In this document: positions 62,680 to 64,000 of the stretch, piece after piece
Layout of the letters: the number at the start of each line of letters is the position of its first letter
Numbering within the stretch: position 1 is the stretch's first letter
The notes under the pieces: model-generated
What the model saw: only the letters and a program-made list of their open reading frames with translations
Database searches by the model: none
What the model was told of the DNA's origin: nothing
Assembly (NCBI RefSeq): GCF_020386615.1
Contig: NZ_CP077769.1
Span: forward strand, 1,364,001 to 1,428,000
DNA length: 64,000 nt
From: Chitinophaga pendula
GTDB taxonomy: Bacteria > Bacteroidota > Bacteroidia > Chitinophagales > Chitinophagaceae
Direction of reading: 5' to 3'
Made by a program: the position numbers and the translations under genes

Positions 62680-64000
62680 ATGGAAAATATTTATTTCTCG
62701 CTTAATCCCAGTCAAAGGGTTATTTATTTTGACCAGTTAATGGATATTAATAGTGTGCACTATAATATCGGTGGTTATCATGAATTTTCCGGTGATATTA
62801 ATATATCCTATCTAAAAATGGCGATTAGGGCCGGAGTGCATGCGTTTGATGCACTTCAACTTTCATTTGAGCAAGGGGATGACGGAGAGGGAAGGTGTAA
62901 GTTAATGCCGGTAGGAGAGGTGACGATCACAGAGGTAGATCTATCCGGTGACGCGGATGCGTTGAATAAAGGATATGAATGGTTGAAAGAACGAATGAAT
63001 GTTAGCTTTGATATTAGCCTGGGCGAGCTTTATGATTTTTCATTGATAAAGGTATCCGAGAAGAAATATTTCTTGCTAACTAAATTTCATCACCTGGTCT
63101 GTGACGGTATAGGGGTTGCTATTTTTAGCCAGTTTGTTTCAGATAGATATAATGCGCTGCTTAAGGGAGTCGCTCCGGCTCCTGTAACAACTACCTTTAG
63201 GTCTACAGTAGAAGCCTATGAGCTTTCTTTCGATGAATCACTCTACCAACAAGACAAGGTATATTGGCTGAAAGAGTTTGACAGGGAAAATAATGAATTC
63301 TTTGATGTTCGTTATCCACATGCGAAAGAAGCAAGTGAGAGTGTAGTTGTGCCTGTGGATAAATCCTTGCTAGGAAGATGTAACGAATTGATGAGCAACC
63401 ATAAAGTGAACCTGGCCCAGCTTACTATGGCCGCATTGAATGTACTGTATTACCATGCCTATGGTTGGCAGAACATCACTTACGGCTTGACGTCCCATAA
63501 CCGTAGGACCAGGCAGGAGAAAATAGCCTTCGGGACTTTTGCACAGATCTTTCCTTTCAGCTGCGCAGTAACAGATCCTTCTATAACAGTACATGAGCTA
63601 TTCGATAAGATAAAGGCAAAACAACGCGCAGACTACAGGCATCTGAATTATCCGATCGCGCAGATTAACCGGGATCTCAAACTATTTACAAAGAACAGAA
63701 GTCAGGTGTTTGATATAGCGGTGAGCTATAACGTCCTGGATGTGGTGGCTTCTATGAAAGATATTCAAGCCGCATTTTACGATATCTCAACGGAAAGTGA
63801 GCCTAATCCATTACATTTTTGGTGGAGGGTATATAGCGGTAAGCAGGATCTTGAACTGAGAATTGATTATCGGCCCAAATATTTTAGTGGCGAGGATGTA
63901 AGATTATTGACTGAAAGACTTTTCTTCATTTTTGATCAATTTTGTTCAGATGTTGAAAAATCAATGGAGAATATAGATGTCATCCCTCCCACAGAACGGA
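62680..64000 (+). CDS. NRPS starting with a condensation domain, 3' end outside window
   Basis: Open from ATG 62680 to the right edge (440 codons seen). The product begins MENIYFSLNPSQRVIYFDQL, has the intact catalytic HHLVCDG near residue 137, and continues through FWWRVYSG and LELRIDYRPKYF to the end of a C domain. It starts 76 bases after sbnA. The start-of-protein C domain and absence of a preceding A-T unit suggest a lipo-initiation or trans-acting C domain. The rest of the synthetase lies beyond the window. Confidence 0.9.
   Translation, partial: MENIYFSLNPSQRVIYFDQLMDINSVHYNIGGYHEFSGDINISYLKMAIRAGVHAFDALQLSFEQGDDGEGRCKLMPVGEVTITEVDLSGDADALNKGYEWLKERMNVSFDISLGELYDFSLIKVSEKKYFLLTKFHHLVCDGIGVAIFSQFVSDRYNALLKGVAPAPVTTTFRSTVEAYELSFDESLYQQDKVYWLKEFDRENNEFFDVRYPHAKEASESVVVPVDKSLLGRCNELMSNHKVNLAQLTMAALNVLYYHAYGWQNITYGLTSHNRRTRQEKIAFGTFAQIFPFSCAVTDPSITVHELFDKIKAKQRADYRHLNYPIAQINRDLKLFTKNRSQVFDIAVSYNVLDVVASMKDIQAAFYDISTESEPNPLHFWWRVYSGKQDLELRIDYRPKYFSGEDVRLLTERLFFIFDQFCSDVEKSMENIDVIPPTER

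Overview
The window looks like a chromosome segment of a Bacteroidota bacterium close to Chitinophaga. The reasons are SusC/SusD and STN-type TonB receptors with FecR/ECF sigma regulators, Bacteroidetes-type conjugative-transposon genes (RteC, TraE-TraN), -7 promoter boxes of the TAnnTTTG type, and a long NRPS gene led by an UpxY-like NusG paralogue. Closest genus is an inference. No rRNA, complete tRNA or CRISPR array was seen.

Layout. (1) 1-12.9 kb: transfer region of an integrative conjugative element (ICE): truncated rteC, a membrane protein, two long hairpins, then traE, F, G, three paralogous exported helical proteins, traJ, K, L, M, N and three accessory genes. (2) 13.0-17.4 kb: cargo, mainly an SOS-type cassette (umuD, umuC, an unknown gene, an SRAP/YedK gene) and a small membrane protein. 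(3) 17.4-27.7 kb: a second, mobilizable element with DUF3644, HTH-ImmA/IrrE and unknown cargo, an excisionase-like gene, a GC-rich repeat array that probably holds oriT, mobC and relaxase, a 2.1 kb cassette bounded by 64 bp inverted repeats, and a tyrosine recombinase. Paired 12 bp repeats near both ends look like integrase arm sites.

(4) 27.7-43 kb: ordinary chromosomal genes: CHMI-like isomerase, acyltransferase, secreted tyrosine phosphatase, Rnl2-type RNA ligase, a SusC/SusD pair, DUF4345 and DoxX membrane proteins, and a c-type haem protein gene with an in-frame stop. (5) 41.0-48.7 kb: a minus-strand ECF sigma - FecR - STN TonB receptor - two lipoproteins locus.

(6) 48.9 kb to the right edge: a nonribosomal peptide cluster. 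A NusG/UpxY paralogue is followed by a two-module NRPS (C-A-T-C-A-T-TE; the first A domain reads as Gln, the second resembles Leu), a LuxR response regulator, a cyclic-peptide-type ABC exporter fused to an apparently dead beta-lactamase domain, an SbnA-like enzyme for 2,3-diaminopropionate supply, and the start of a second NRPS. A 15-base motif resembling the RfaH ops site lies in the leader of the NusG paralogue and again in the leader of the exporter operon. This suggests dedicated processive antitermination across the cluster.
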